DNA of 64,000 nucleotides from Rhododendron vialii (taxonomy: Eukaryota; Streptophyta; Magnoliopsida; Ericales; Ericaceae): NCBI RefSeq assembly GCF_030253575.1, contig NC_080559.1:35523501-35587500 (forward strand), in the 5' to 3' direction. Numbering within the stretch: the stretch's first letter is position 1; each line of letters starts with the position of its first letter. The notes beneath the pieces were generated by a model that was not told where the DNA came from, did no database searches, and saw nothing but the letters and a program-made list of their open reading frames with translations. The position numbers and the translations under genes are program-made. Positions 37,553 to 50,041 of the stretch are shown here, in pieces.

Positions 37553-40500
37553 GGCAATATACCATAGTATTTTAGATTTCTCATATTCCCCCCTGTTGTA
37601 TGCATTGCGAGCAAGAGATCGCTGACAAGGGAAAAGGGGGGGAAAGGATTAACTAAAAGGTTAACGTGGAAAAGACATGAGTATTGATTATGAAAAGCAA
37701 GGAACAAAGTTACCTTTGCTCGAGCTGACCTGTTGCCCGACACTTCTAGGGCTTTTTCATAGCAGGCATCGTCACTTGTAACGTCACCCAATGAACACCT
37801 GGAAGTACAACACATTGAAATGCCCATTTAGGACTTCTATCGAGTCTCACTGCCAAATGTAGAACCAAAATAGGTGATTGGAGTTAATGTTTAGGACTTC
37901 CATTCAATAACTACAAATGGGATCCACCAGTTGTTTAAGCTAACATTTCGACGGATTCAGGTAGTTAAACTCAGTAGTTACAAGCTCGATAGCCAGTAGA
38001 AAAACACAACAGTATAAGCTCAATACTGAGTACATAAACTCAATAGTAATAAGCTCTTGCTGAAAAACTGATCAGGGGGTACACTATTTTCAAGAGCCTA
38101 GGGCCCTAAACTATTCCGCAGAAAGATGTACATCTAAATTGTATTGATGAAACTGAGATCTGGTAAAAGGATAGAGACCAGTAAGTAAACAACCTAAAAC
38201 ATGAAAAGAAAAAGGTTGGCTAACATACCATAGCCTCGGATCATTAGGCATTTCAGCCAGCCGCATTTTAATAAGTTCTACAGCTGCTGCTTTTTTCTCT
38301 AACAAGCTGTTGTTTTGAACATAATAAACATAAAATCACCATTAGCCTGATATGAAGTTAATTATACGCATAAACGATGAATTACAGAGAAGATAGCCAC
38401 CATCATACCGGTAGCAATATATCAGATTGTCCCACAATTCTAGATCCTCAAAAACTTTAACAGCCTCCCCTATCAAGCCACAACTCACTAAAAGCTCGCC
38501 ATATTCTCTAGAAAAAGATAAGCAGAAATACAAATTTTTGCACATGTCATCTATACAGACTGAAGGTGAAACAAATAGAAAAGGGTTGACGCAATAATAT
38601 AGTATCTCAAAGTAAAGCATGACATCTAGAAAGAGGTCAAAGAGAGATACTTCCGCAGAGCAGGAATTGTAGGAATATAAGCTCCAAAACAATAATAAAT
38701 CCTTGGTACAACACCAGGAGAAGATTCATAGACATCCTGGACCTGAAATAAGCAGAAATAGTTACATAACATTAGACTCCATGAAAATCAACTGTACTGG
38801 AAGCGTCTGAGAGAAAAATACATATTGGGGCCTACATGCTGCATGAGTTCATTTATGTGATTGCACTCGACTAACACTAAGCTTTCTCTGTATACTCCAC
38901 TTGCATAACATGAAATCAAACTAATCCAACTTGATGGGCAAGGAGAAGATTCAAACACCGTGCAAAAAAGGCTTTTAAACATGAAGCATTATATGTTATA
39001 ACCATGCCTGCGACCTAAGATCCACAGAGTGTTCCAGTAATAGTTAAAAACTTCAAAGGAGGTCAATATAATTTAAGCTAAATAAAAAGACAATGCTTTG
39101 TATATGTGAGCAAGCTAGAAGAAGAGGAAGCACATGCAGAGCAGCAGATGAACACACGACCTTTTTAAGCTCCGAGGAAGAAAATACAGATGGTGAAATT
39201 AAAGGTGTACTACGGACCGGAACAGCTCTTCTTAAAAACTGAATATCAACCCAACAAGCATTAAACCTTCATACTACGCATCATCAATTGCATGTGAACA
39301 AACAATTTAACTGGTCACTCCTTTTGTTTCCAAATTCCGATAAATGATACTTCTACTTCCAATAAGTATAAATTTTCTTATCCTGTAATTTTACCATGAT
39401 ACAACTCATATATTTACCCCCTCATTTCTGCTTTGTGACCATATTTATCACAAAAACCTTCCAAACAAACACTCTCAGCTATATAAATTTACCTTGCAGA
39501 ATGTCTTACAAAACTTGCCCCAAGCGTGGCAAAAGAATTCTAACATCACAAATGACCCTGGAAACATTCCCATTTAGACCATCCCATTCTAAGTCTTACA
39601 CGACTCCCCCTTTATGACTTCTTACTTGCATAACTATTTAAGGCTTTTTAGAATTATAATTCTAGGTATATCTTAACCACCAAATTTCATTCTCTCTTCA
39701 TTCCTGTAAGTAGTTTGGCAAAGTTAGTTCTTATATTCTCTAGCCCGTGGAGGCAAACGAAGTTTGTCAATGTTTTTCCTTCTCTCTTCGGAAAAAAAAG
39801 GACAACCAGGAGCATAAGATTGGGTACGAAGGGAATTAAAAATACAAAAGGTCATGATGACATGTCATTCCTGTGTAGGCTAAGAAGTGCTTGATAATAG
39901 TCAGCAAGTCCAAAACTGGGCAAAATTTGAAGGATTATAGCAATTGATTAAACCATTTGCAATGAGTTGGGTGAAATATAGTAATCTAGGGATTCAAGAG
40001 GCAGCAACTCGGTGACAAACTGTTTCCCAAGCTAAGCACCAAGAATCACCTGATTTCCAAATCGAATAGAATGAGTCAAGAATAACTCTAAGTGTAAAAG
40101 GGAAATAACTGAACCAATGTTTGTACAAAGTGAAAAAACATGATCTAAAAGAAAGCTATGTATTTTCACCAATTATATACCAGTAAATAAACATTTTTAA
40201 GGTTGCTACCAGCTAACAAAGATGTGCATAATACCAGTTTCTCCATCATCAGCAAAGCACGCTCCTTTGTACGGTTACGAGTTGACTCCCATCGAATCCG
40301 GAAGATGTCACAAAAATGACTAATCTGAAAGGGAATGAGGTCATAACCATGTGCAGGGAAGAAGCATATCTAAAAGGTGCTGGACATACTGCAAGTATAA
40401 GCAGCCATCTTCTATGGCTAATCTGCTATCCTCTTCCGATACAGAGGATTATTACCTCTCAAGAGTTGCCATGAAAAAGTCTTGTGGCCAAGAACAAATT

Positions 40501-43500
40501 GGCCATAAGCATCAAGGATTTCCATCTGATAATAGCTCAATGATGATTCAAACAATAACTAGAAAGAGAAAAGCTCTAAGATGTCTCAAGAATACAGAAC
40601 ATCAATAAACATGCAGATAAGAAAGTACAACTTTACCAAGGTCACATATTAAAGCACTCACCTATATTGATATCTCTTTGAAACACCACATTTTTTAGAC
40701 CAGAAACGTATGAAATAAGGGCCTTCCTGGGACAGGATCATGGTGCGCATATACACATGACACGGGTAACACAAGTGAACTATTAAATACCCGTACCCAA
40801 GTCAAGCATGCGCATAGGCAACCATCTGTACATTTATTGTTGTAAAGTGCGACAATCTATATAAGCCCCTTAGCATGTTACAGTAATTCAAACAGATGTA
40901 AAAGATGTGTTGTGTAAAGTGATTATGGGATTTGACCTGCTAATATGTGTTTTAAACAAGAGGTAGCTCAGTCAACTTACTACGAAGGGAGAGGATAGCT
41001 GAGAATCCACCGCTTCTATGTATGGCGCCATCTCCCACCCTGCAATAAAAAGGGGTTTAAGACAAAGAACCTAATGATTTCAAACAAAGTGTCTCATTTT
41101 ACATCTAGACATTATAAGTCAGAACACTGAGGCACTAACCAAAATAAGTGATTTCATTATCACCAATTTCCGGGTCATTCATCTCCCTATGTTTAAGACT
41201 AAAAGTCATTACGAACCACTATGAGGTATGACCCGTCACAAAATAGAACAGTTCTGTATAGAATTGTCGGGTGCAGGTTGTTATATGATATTACAACATC
41301 TACTAAGAAATACAGAGAGAGTTTCTTAAGACCTTTAAAACTAAGCCAGTATCATACTCATTAAGTTTCTTCTATAAAGCAACAAACAGTAGCAAGTTTT
41401 TTATCATGGCAGCATGTGGATCACTTTTAGTGAATGCAACAAATCCTTTCCGTGGTCACCAATAACCCAATAAAACACATAAGAGCAAAATAGAAAAATG
41501 ATGTTCATTACCACTCTTCAATCAATGATATATATAACAGCATCACTTATTCTCACATGCATCAACCGAACATAAACACAAGCAAGAGTGCACTAAAATG
41601 TTCAGACAGATTACTTTGCATTTCATCATGTGGAGTGCTTTTCTCTACATAAAGACATTGTGCCAATATAACTGCCTGTTGGATTGCCTCCAGTGGGGCA
41701 GCCTGAATAACACCATTTCCTGGGCCTTTTGGACTATTTTCAGAGCTTTTATCCTCCTCTATGAATCTTGGGGTCATCAGTACATCAGAAGCTTCAGAGA
41801 TCTCATGATGATGACGTGCATTTCGGTGAAGTTCTGGGTTTACTAGAGGCCGGTCAATGACATCATTTGATGAAACTGGGTTTGGAACAAGCAGAAGTTG
41901 TGCCTTTGGTTCAACCTACATCAACATTATCCAGAAAGGACCATTTAAGGCAAAGAAGACATTGCAATAAAGGTCCACATCATACATATGAACAAAAAAC
42001 TATACCTACAAACAATGTACCTGATGCACCGTGCGAAAACCCATAGAACCAGTCACAGAAAGCTGAAGCCCCGATTCCAGTTCAGCTGACTCAAAATGCA
42101 TCCTAGAAATAGAAGGCATCTCAGCAAACAAGGAGATCTAATGATCCAAAAGCTTGGTTGTGCCGTGAGCAACAAAAACAGAAATCCAATTTCTTAGAAA
42201 CATTGCACACAACTGACACAAGTGTTGCAACGTAAAATAAAGAAATCTACTTACTAGTTTAATCAGCTTCAGGACCTCCCAAACTCATTATTTTGCTTTT
42301 TAGTCTCAAACAAGAGAACATGATGGAAAGTGTAGTTTAGAATCAGCGACACCAAGACCATTAATTTAACAAAACTATGTCCCCCCCAAAAAATCATAAC
42401 GTAAGGGCACACAGATGACAATACAATACATAAGAGAACCCCCTCCATATACAATTACACTGACAATATCAAAAGTCAAAACTTCAATATTGATGAATTA
42501 CCCATGGAATGGACAGCTCATAATTTTACAGGTAGAAAAATGCACCAAGTTATGTCGTAAAGAGTCGTCAATGTACACACATGTACTAGATAAATAGGCA
42601 AATTGAGAACCAGATGACATGGTTTGATCTCATTAATTTTCGAAGGAAAACTAACTTCAAATAGAGATCCTTCTTTAATTACCTCAGGCTCTAAGTCAAA
42701 GTATGAAGAAGTGCAAATGAAGTCTGTAATGCAAACAAACAAAGTCAATGACTCAAGTAATATGGCCCACAAGTCTTCCCTTAAAGCGGAAACTTACATT
42801 CATATTATCTAACTCACCTAGAAGAATCAACTCGCCCATAGGTATGATCCATCATTCCTGCTTCCAAATGAAGCATTGACACAATAGTTGCAGCCTCCCT
42901 TTCCTGTAACTCGGTACCCCAGTAACTTTTTACTTTCTCCGAAGTACCAAAACACTGTAAAGTCTCAAGTGTATATACTTGCAAAAGATCAAACAAAGAA
43001 GACGACCGCTCATCCAACATTCTCTGTTGGAGGAGCATGAGCCTAGCAAGCCACCACGAAATGCTTCTAATTCCATCTATTGAAGAAAGTTTCCCTTCTG
43101 ACAACAAATCTTTCAACTTCGTGAGCAAGATCTTGGCAAAAACTATGTACTGCAATCAATATTAGTAAATATAAATAAACAGGTGATACTAATAAATCAA
43201 TGATTAAAGAAAGAAACAACATTATGCATAAACAACATTATCAGAACGGTTTGACATGACAATTCTTTTATTGGGTGAGCTGGATTATAGATTTGCTAAA
43301 TAAAGATGAATACTTCCTTTCCTGATATGAAAACGAGATCAACTAAATACCATCCGTTAAAGGGCTTACTTGCTTTTATATTGTTTACTCACTTGCCCCA
43401 AAACAAACAAATAGCTAGAGCGGGGTAAAAAAGGCAGGAGGAGGAGTAGAACTGCCAGCAAGGTCTCTGAATTAAGCAACATATAATTTCCTGTCCGCAA

Positions 43501-44521
43501 AATCAACAGGACCAAGAAGGCAATAATGAATTGAAATGGAATCGAATCGAATTACTAAAAACTAAGCAGGACTCTACCTCAAAACTCGACCAACAAATAG
43601 AAAATTTTGGAATTTCCAGCCATATTCAGATTACAACTGAGTATTTCATCAAAACCAGGAAAGATTGAGTCTGTAAGAATCCATACCCAAAGGGATAAGT
43701 CGGCAAACAGAAAATAGGAAAACCAAAACTTGTTGGCACTTCCAAGTTCCAACATTATTCAAACAATCCCTAACCCTTCGGGAACTTCTTTCAAATCCAG
43801 AGAAGTGAGCAAGATTAACTAGGAAACCAAAAACAAAAGCAAAACTGGCGAGATTTCAAATTGCTGAAATGCAGCAACACTTAGGAGTTCTAGGTTATAT
43901 CTGGATAATGGTAATATATCTTTCCAGTTTCCATGATTGTGATTCAAAGAGAAAGGACAAAGCAAATGGGGTGAATTCATTGAATATGAACAAAATACCA
44001 ATTCCAGTCACGAACACTTTTGGAATCAATGCATAATAGAAGTAAGATTGGTGACGACAAGAACAAGCACAGTTGTAGTGAGCATATAAATAATCAAGTA
44101 CCTGAAGATTAGAGAATTTCCCAAGCAAGTCAGACCCAGCAGCCATAAGCTGATTTCGTGCCCACCCTTCCCATTCTGCACCTCCTGTGCCTCCATCACC
44201 GCCCTCAAATGTCCCAATAGGCAATGTAGGGAACTTCTCAAAAGGTCTTAAAAAAAAAAAAAAGCAGAAACAAAATCCAGTTAGAAAACAGTGAAGTCTC
44301 CCCGTTAGAGTAAAGTAGAGAAAAGTGGATTGTAACCACATAACCAATGTTTCATAGAAAACCCAATGTCAACACATGACCGACATATTGCAGCTAAGGT
44401 GCAAGAATCTCAAAAACCAACAACTGATCACAAATAGTATCTTGTGTTATCTGGACCACTCTCCTAACCCATATTACATTCCAAAAAATCAGGACTTTCA
44501 AAAACATGACTAGTGAACTAT

Positions 44522-44582
<61 letters not shown>

Positions 44583-45535
44583 TGTTGATAAACTGCTGTC
44601 CATGCAGCTTACCCACACCGCTACTAATCCGGAGGCCTGAACTTAACAACAGGGCAACTGGGGGCAAGCCCTTTAGTTGTCTCGTGTCACTCGGTAAAAC
44701 CTCTTGGGGTTGACTAATGAACTGTGCTGCCAATATTCCTTATCATTAATCACAAATCTCACAAATAAACGTAGGACAGTGCTGGGATGCTGAAGAAATA
44801 CAATCCCTCGTTGCTTGGGTATCGCATGAGCGATCACTTAATATAATATTTGAACCTCTCCATTTAATAGCTCTTAATAGCTTAAAGCTTTTGGCTTGAA
44901 TATAAAGTTTCCACATTTTCTATATGTTCTTTTAACTTTGGTTATTGGTCCATGCTATACCTTTTTTGATTCCTCCCGACCACACCAACGATTAATCCTA
45001 GAAATTATAACGAAAAACTAAACAAAAAATAATAATTAAACATTAGTAACATCCAATGTCTTTAAAAATATTAATTTAGTCCAAAGTAAACCTAAACGTA
45101 TGAGAGTGAATGGAGTGAGACTGACCCAGTCATGTTACACTGAGTGCAGGCCAGAAAGGCGGCGACGGCAATGGCCATCAACAATAACGCCTTGAACAGG
45201 GTATCTATCTCGTTACCAGACTCGTCAGCAAACAAGAACGACTCGACGCGTTCAAGCAGTAGTTCGGAGTAAAAACGGTCGGGGGAGTCTTCCAGGGATG
45301 ATAGGGACGGGAATTTGAAGGCGGTTCGTGCAGCGGCGGAGGATAGGGCTCCGACGTAATCTCCCGCCTCGATTGAAGTGACTACGTCGTTGATGATGAG
45401 GAGGGTAGGATGTGTAGGATCGTTATCGCGGGGTTGGTATGAGGATTGGGGGGGTGGAGGAGGGGGTAGAGAGCAGCGAAGGAGACGTAGCTCGTAGTGG
45501 CGGAGGGAGGCGATTTGTGCTTCTTGGGAAGCCAT
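32457..45535 (-). CDS. TTC27: TTC27-like tetratricopeptide repeat protein
   Basis: Twenty exons on the minus strand: 45535-45126, 44246-44102, 43149-42818, 42102-42021, 41915-41615, 41039-40981, 40324-40235, 38742-38651, 38507-38409, 38306-38229, 37798-37714, 37621-37563, 37414-37345, 37199-37108, 36609-36547, 36366-36300, 34652-34359, 33410-33294, 32864-32712 and 32555-32457. They sum to 2787 bases, or 928 residues, close to plant TTC27 homologues (At5g17270; about 900). The start is MASQEAQIASLRHYELRLLR. Residues about 535-710 hold the TPR core: LAEMPNDPRLW, CYEKALEVSGNRSARAK, MALNALYPDGWFALGAAALK, AVQLDPDNGEAWNNIACL and NKEAFIAFKEALKFK. TTC27 proteins are helical scaffolds, the yeast relative Emw1 being essential; the precise plant role is unclear. 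The exon 15 donor (gttctc), exon 19 donor (GC) and several neighbouring microsatellites are unusual. It reads as intact if the GC intron is spliced. Confidence 0.93.
32862..32885. repeat. (GA)n tract at the TTC27 exon 19 acceptor
   Basis: On the minus strand this is a CT run that ends in the CAG acceptor of exon 19, so the microsatellite itself forms the polypyrimidine tract. Confidence 0.75.
34866..35520 (+). mobile_element. Solo LTR of an LTR retrotransposon
   Basis: A 655-base GC-rich element in TTC27 intron 16 that begins TGTAGC and ends CACACA. It is flanked on both sides by the 5-base direct repeat GATAG (34861-34865 and 35521-35525). A TATAAATA box lies at 35293, placing the promoter on the plus strand, opposite to TTC27. 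A run of GAGCCG-like hexamers lies near 34931-34955. No internal domain is present, so this is a solo LTR. Confidence 0.88.
35703..35728 (+). repeat. Poly-G tract of 26
   Basis: An uninterrupted run of 26 G lies in TTC27 intron 16, about 180 bases beyond the solo LTR. Runs of this length are often mis-sized in assemblies. Confidence 0.8.
36455..36544. repeat. Five-motif compound microsatellite at the TTC27 exon 15 donor
   Basis: The run passes from TA through CATA, CG and CA to GA units. It stops two bases short of the donor site of TTC27 exon 15, so on the gene strand the intron starts gttctctctct. The CG/CA part is alternating purine-pyrimidine and could form Z-DNA. Confidence 0.85.
37520..37551 (+). 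repeat. Poly-G tract of 32 beside TTC27 exon 12
   Basis: An uninterrupted run of 32 G, preceded by GT and GA repeats, begins about 12 bases beyond the donor site of TTC27 exon 12. In the pre-mRNA it is a poly-C run. Confidence 0.8.
44523..44578. repeat. (CT)n microsatellite in TTC27 intron 1
   Basis: About 28 CT units within the first intron of TTC27. The Ser/Leu and Arg/Glu frames seen here are only translations of the repeat. Confidence 0.8.
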
Positions 45536-45631
45536 TGACGGCTGGCTGCAAGAACCGCTTCAGAACGTTTGAGAGAGAGAGAGAGCGAGAGGCGGGGGGG
45601 GGGCGGGGGTTTACAGAACAAAAACCCTCGA

Positions 45632-45639
45632 TATTTATA
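45632..45639 (-). promoter_or_regulatory. TATA box of TTC27
   Basis: TATAAATA on the minus strand lies about 97 bases upstream of the TTC27 start codon, a fitting distance for a core promoter. It is a sequence match only. Confidence 0.5.
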
Positions 45640-45738
45640 CCGTTCTCGAAGGAAACTTAGGAAAGTGATTTTTTTTTAAAAATTTTTAAAAAAAATGATA
45701 TAGAAAATACTACGAGTAGGAAATAAGTTTTAAGGAAA

Positions 45739-45866
45739 ATTCTACCATCACACCTATTTGCACCCCCATACTCATACAAGGGTGGGTCTACACACTGGAT
45801 TTATAATGTGTGCGGATTCCACCCTTGTTATGAATATGGGTGTGTAAATGAATGTTGTGGTAGAAT
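45739..45866. mobile_element. Foldback MITE, 128 bp
   Basis: Nearly the whole element is one inverted repeat. The left arm attctaccatcacacctatt is mirrored by the right end tgaatgttgtggtagaat, and caagggtgg by ccacccttg. It is non-coding and lies upstream of the TTC27 promoter. No target duplication is certain. Confidence 0.7.
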
Positions 45867-47189
45867 AAGTGTGTAAATGTGTGGCCTCCATAGATAATTT
45901 TATATTTTCTAAATACTAGTGTATGTGTGTGTGGAAAATGGCAGGGAAAATTAAGAATAGAGTGAGACACGTTAGTAACTTCACTGATTTTTATTGGATG
46001 TTTGTGAAAAATATAAGATTGTTAAATCATTATCCAAAAGCATCAAAACTAGATCACGTTTCGCCTATTGAGTGTAGTAATCGGTAGGTTCATGGTTTGA
46101 AAACGATTAATGGTTTTTTTTTTTTTTTTCCTTCTCCCATTACAGAATCATGACTAGAAGACTGTTCTTTTTCTTTCTTCATTCTATTTCAATGGCAATG
46201 CAAGAAAACTTAAATTTTATTGATTTTGTTTTTTATCCAAAAAAACAAAGTAACGTTAAAGACTTTAGGTTTTATGTTTCAATTATCAAAAAAATTATTT
46301 CGAAGTCTATTTGGGAAAAACATTAAACAAGACACACAGAAAATGGCTGAAAGCTTTCATGTTCTCTTGTTTTTATCCAAGTTCCAATGCAATAAAAAAA
46401 AAAAAAAAGGGATGGAAATTTGAAAGAAAATCATAAATTAAATTCTCCAAAATCAGTTATCCGAAACAAATGGTTACTTTCACCAAATATACTAATTTCA
46501 AATTCAATTTGGCAAAATAAAGTGCTAAAAAAAAATTAATTTGTAAAAAACAGCAAAGAAAAAATTACAATTTCTACGGAAAAACACCGTTGTTTAGTGG
46601 AGGAGTAGTTTTTCATAATTTTATTATATTTATATCCTGTGTTTTTCTTCATCTTTACAGTTTTTCAAATGTGTATATAAATTGTTCCTGCACTTTGACA
46701 TAAACCCGTACCTTTGGCTGTCTCTCTGCTCTAGTTAAGCCGCCTTGATTTTACGTATCAGCTGGCACTCTATATTAGTCACTGCTTGTTCATTTTGAGA
46801 GCCTGATTCACGACTCACTGTTTATTGAACAACTTCAATTATTCTAATTTCCCTCTGTTTTCCAATTTTCTGTGATAGGAGAGTTTGCTTTTTTCAAAAT
46901 ATTTAAAACTATCAATGGTACAAAGTGGAAAATTCTCCAACGATGGGATATTGGCAACCCGTGGTGGCAGGTTGAGGAGCAGCAGCTAGTACCTTGAGCT
47001 GAGGCAGGTGACACCATGGGAAACTAGCGATAATCGGTTTCGATTTTTTTACGATTTTGAAACGAACATGTATGGATTGGCACCGGCATCAAAGTATGTT
47101 CGCTTCCATGCGCGGTGGAGAGGAACAATTATGATATCAAAGTTATTACACGGTTGGAATAATATATGTTGGCTTGATCAGTCAAAATC
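45867..47189. other. Intergenic region upstream of TTC27
   Basis: AT-rich sequence with poly-T and poly-A runs. No exon or transposon with clear ends is seen. The first unit of the tandem duplication starts at its right border. Confidence 0.35.
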
Positions 47190-47362
47190 ACAATAATAAT
47201 TTACTCCAGTATAAATGAGTATGTGTATATATGCCTAGGTTAGAAGCAACAGTCGTAAACTTAAACATACATGCATTTTGGATCTAAACTAACGATGGAT
47301 GGTGATCCCCTTCACCAAAATAAACCATTTAACATGAACCTTGAAACTAAATCAGCATATTA

Positions 47363-47804
47363 GGGCATCCGCACCAGACTCTTTATATTTTGGACCAATT
47401 TACACCTTAAAAAGTTACTTTATTACTTTAGCTACCCACTTTTAAAATAACTACTGCATCAGACTCTTTACTCTCACTCTCCTCTCAATAAATAATCAAA
47501 CCCATCTCAATTAAATACTCTTCATTGCCTCGGAGAGAGAGAAACAAAAGCAAGAAAAGGTGCAAAAGTCAGAAGAGGTGGACTGGTGGAGTACAGAAAG
47601 CGGGATTGGGAAACAATATAAAAATGGGAAGCCAGTGAACAGTTCCTCGGCTGTCCAACCGAGCAACTGTAGCAATGTTAGAGTTTTTTAAAAGTAGAGA
47701 GGAAAGAAGAGAGACTGATGCAAGGGTTTTTGGGTGTTTTTTTTCTTTTGGCTCTTTAATTTAGTTTGAAGAGGGAAGTAAAGAGAGAGATGTGGATGCT
47801 CTTC
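47363..47804. mobile_element. MITE with GGGCATCCGCACC-type terminus (copy A only)
   Basis: The left end reads gggcatccgcaccag and the right end tgtggatgctcttc, imperfect inverted termini. Copy B reads catattacaacggc straight across this point, so the whole block is an insertion. The superfamily cannot be set from the 3-base left flank (TTA) alone. Confidence 0.65.
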
Positions 47805-48368
47805 CAACGGCAACGATATCAATGCCTCACCAAATTGATGTCTCCTTAGAACCTAAGATATGCTGCGACAATGCCTCTTCATATGATGTCGCCTCTCGGA
47901 AGAAACCAATGCTACAACGAGATTATGCCTCCTCAAATGTCTCCTCAAGACCTACAAATAGCTCAAGACAAGTTTACAAGCAACCGTCCCTCGTGAGGGT
48001 CCGGAGAATATCTATAGCTCTAAACTCCAACTGTCTTTTATGGGGCTCAAATATAGGCCTCTATTATTAAAGAAGGCGGTGAGTGATGCCAACTGAACTA
48101 ACAAGCTGACAAACCCCTTCTTTTTTTTCCATTTGCAATTTAGACGAACAAGTTTAGCCTTGTTTGGACGTAGCCTTAGTGGCGTTTGGGATCCATTGGG
48201 TCGAGTCATTACTGTGCAGATAATTTTTCTGTACGGCAATAGTACAATCTTGGTCCGACAAACATACATCATTCGCACGGATGCGACAAATGATTTGCCA
48301 TGTAACTGTAAGGGGTCCAGTGGTCCTTTGAGAGTGATGAGAGAGGCATTAAACAAGTGGTCCAATAA

Positions 48369-49234
48369 GGCCCCGTTCCAGAACGTGAATGCGCTCGTTC
48401 CGCAAACGAAAAAAAAAATTTATTTTTTAAGAAGACAATTTTAAGCTCAAAAATTACGATTTTATTAAAATCTAAAAATATACAATATGAATCTTATTTG
48501 AAAGATCTAAATGAAATCTTTTATACAATGCAAAAAAAATTGAAAAATTATTTACATTATGTTTTAGTTTGAAAATACGAATAAACTGCTTATTTTTTAA
48601 GAAGGTTTATGGAACGGGGCAAGTTCTTATTTATTGTTCAATAATAAGGCTTGTTTCACAAAAAGAAGAAGAAGTTACTTATTTGTTCAGAATTTATATA
48701 GGTACCAATGGGCATCGGGGAGGGAAATCGTACCGACGGCCGCCCCGGGCCGTCTCCGGCCACCGGACGGCCGATCCGAGCCGTCCAAAAATTCTTTTAA
48801 AAAAAAACTGAGGGGCCTTACGCAGGAATCAACGACATCTGAGGTGTGCAGGGTGCTTGATCCGAGCACCCATTTTTCGTGCATATATGATATTGCAGGA
48901 GACGGCCCGGCGCAGCCGTTGGTACGATTTCCCTCCCCGGCGCCCATTACTCATAGCACAACTCCTTATTTTTTAAGAAGACAATTTCAAGCTCAAAAAT
49001 CATGTGCTGACGCAAATAATTTTCTCATCGATATGGATCTTGTTTAATAAATCTCATTGAGATCTTTAATACAGTGTGAAAAAAATGAATTTTTTTTTCA
49101 TTTACATTATTTTTTAGTTTGAAAAATGTGAAATAAACTTTTTATTTGGGTTTAGTGGAATGACCCTTCTTATTTTTCTTTGAGAAATTCCAAAATAAAT
49201 ACTTATTTTTTAAGAACGTTTCTGGAACGGGGCC
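48369..49234. mobile_element. PIF/Harbinger-type element with nested MITE (copy A only)
   Basis: The ends are inverted copies: ggccccgttccagaa on the left and ttctggaacggggcc on the right. The element is flanked by TAA on both sides (48366-48368 and 49235-49237), the 3-base duplication of PIF/Harbinger. It is non-coding. A second element sits inside at 48707-48948. Confidence 0.8.
48707..48948. mobile_element. Nested CpG-rich MITE with ~33-bp inverted termini
   Basis: The left terminus atgggcatcggggagggaaa is mirrored by tttccctccccggcgcccat on the right; the match continues inward to about 33 bases. It is much richer in GC than the surrounding element. Part of the interior (ccggccaccggacgg) also occurs in the foldback element at 52572. 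Confidence 0.75.
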
Positions 49235-49242
49235 TAAGTTGT

Positions 49243-49517
49243 CCTTCGTCTCTTTTTAAGTGCCCTACTGTAACTCTAACTTACTAAGAAGACATTATCA
49301 TTACACATTTCACATCAATTTTTATCTTCACTTTCCCTACTTACCTTTTATGGAGACATCATCATTACGCTTTTACTCACTAATTTTTCAAAATGGAATA
49401 TATTTTTAAGGGCAAAATAGAAAATGCACAAATTTTTACCTACTAACTTTATAAAAATAGACACTTATTAAGGGACAACCCAAAATAAAATATCGGACTC
49501 TAAAAAAAGGATGGAGG
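49243..49517. mobile_element. Degenerate Stowaway-type MITE (copy A only)
   Basis: The right end reads ggatggagggagta, the Stowaway terminus with TA. The left end tccttcgtctctttttaag is a decayed partner. Copy B reads acaaattgtaccaaaagag without it, marking an empty site. Confidence 0.6.
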
Positions 49518-49630
49518 GAGTACCAAAAGAGATAAAAAAAACATGGCACACCCAAAAAATAAAAAGAGATGAAAAACATGGGATCCAATCCAATCCCATC
49601 GTTCTTCTGTGTTTGATCAACTACTCATAA

Positions 49631-50041
49631 TAGGCCTGTCAATGGATCCGATCCGATCTGGATTCGATCCGAAAAATTCGATCAGAATCCGATAATGTTG
49701 ATCCGATAATCCGAATCCAATAATCCAAATACGGATCGGATCAGATTCGGATCAGGTTAAATCCATTATCAATCCGAATCCAAACTTTATTTTAAAAAAA
49801 TTTAAAAAAAAACATTAAATTTTTTATTTAGAAAAAAAATGTTTAAGAAATTGTATTTTTATTTTAAATTTTTAAATTTTTTTCGGGAAATATTTTTTTT
49901 TGAAAAATATATTTTTTTTTTGCTAAAATTTTTGAAGTAAAAAAAATTTCGGATCGGATCTGAATTTTTCGGATCCGAATTAACACTATCAGATTCAAGT
50001 CTTATCGAATCCGGATTGAATCCGGCCCATTGACAGGCCTA
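49631..50041. mobile_element. hAT-type MITE with 8-bp target duplication (copy A only)
   Basis: A 411-base element with perfect 15-base inverted ends, taggcctgtcaatgg and ccattgacaggccta. It is flanked by the 8-base direct repeat ACTCATAA (49623-49630 and 50042-50049), as expected for hAT. The interior has many gatccg and tcggat motifs and long A/T runs and codes for nothing. Copy B lacks it. Confidence 0.92.

Noticed and set aside
48120-48420. 103-residue and 117-residue frames in copy A of the duplication
   Set aside because: The frames are not kept in copy B, so there is no sign of selection on them.
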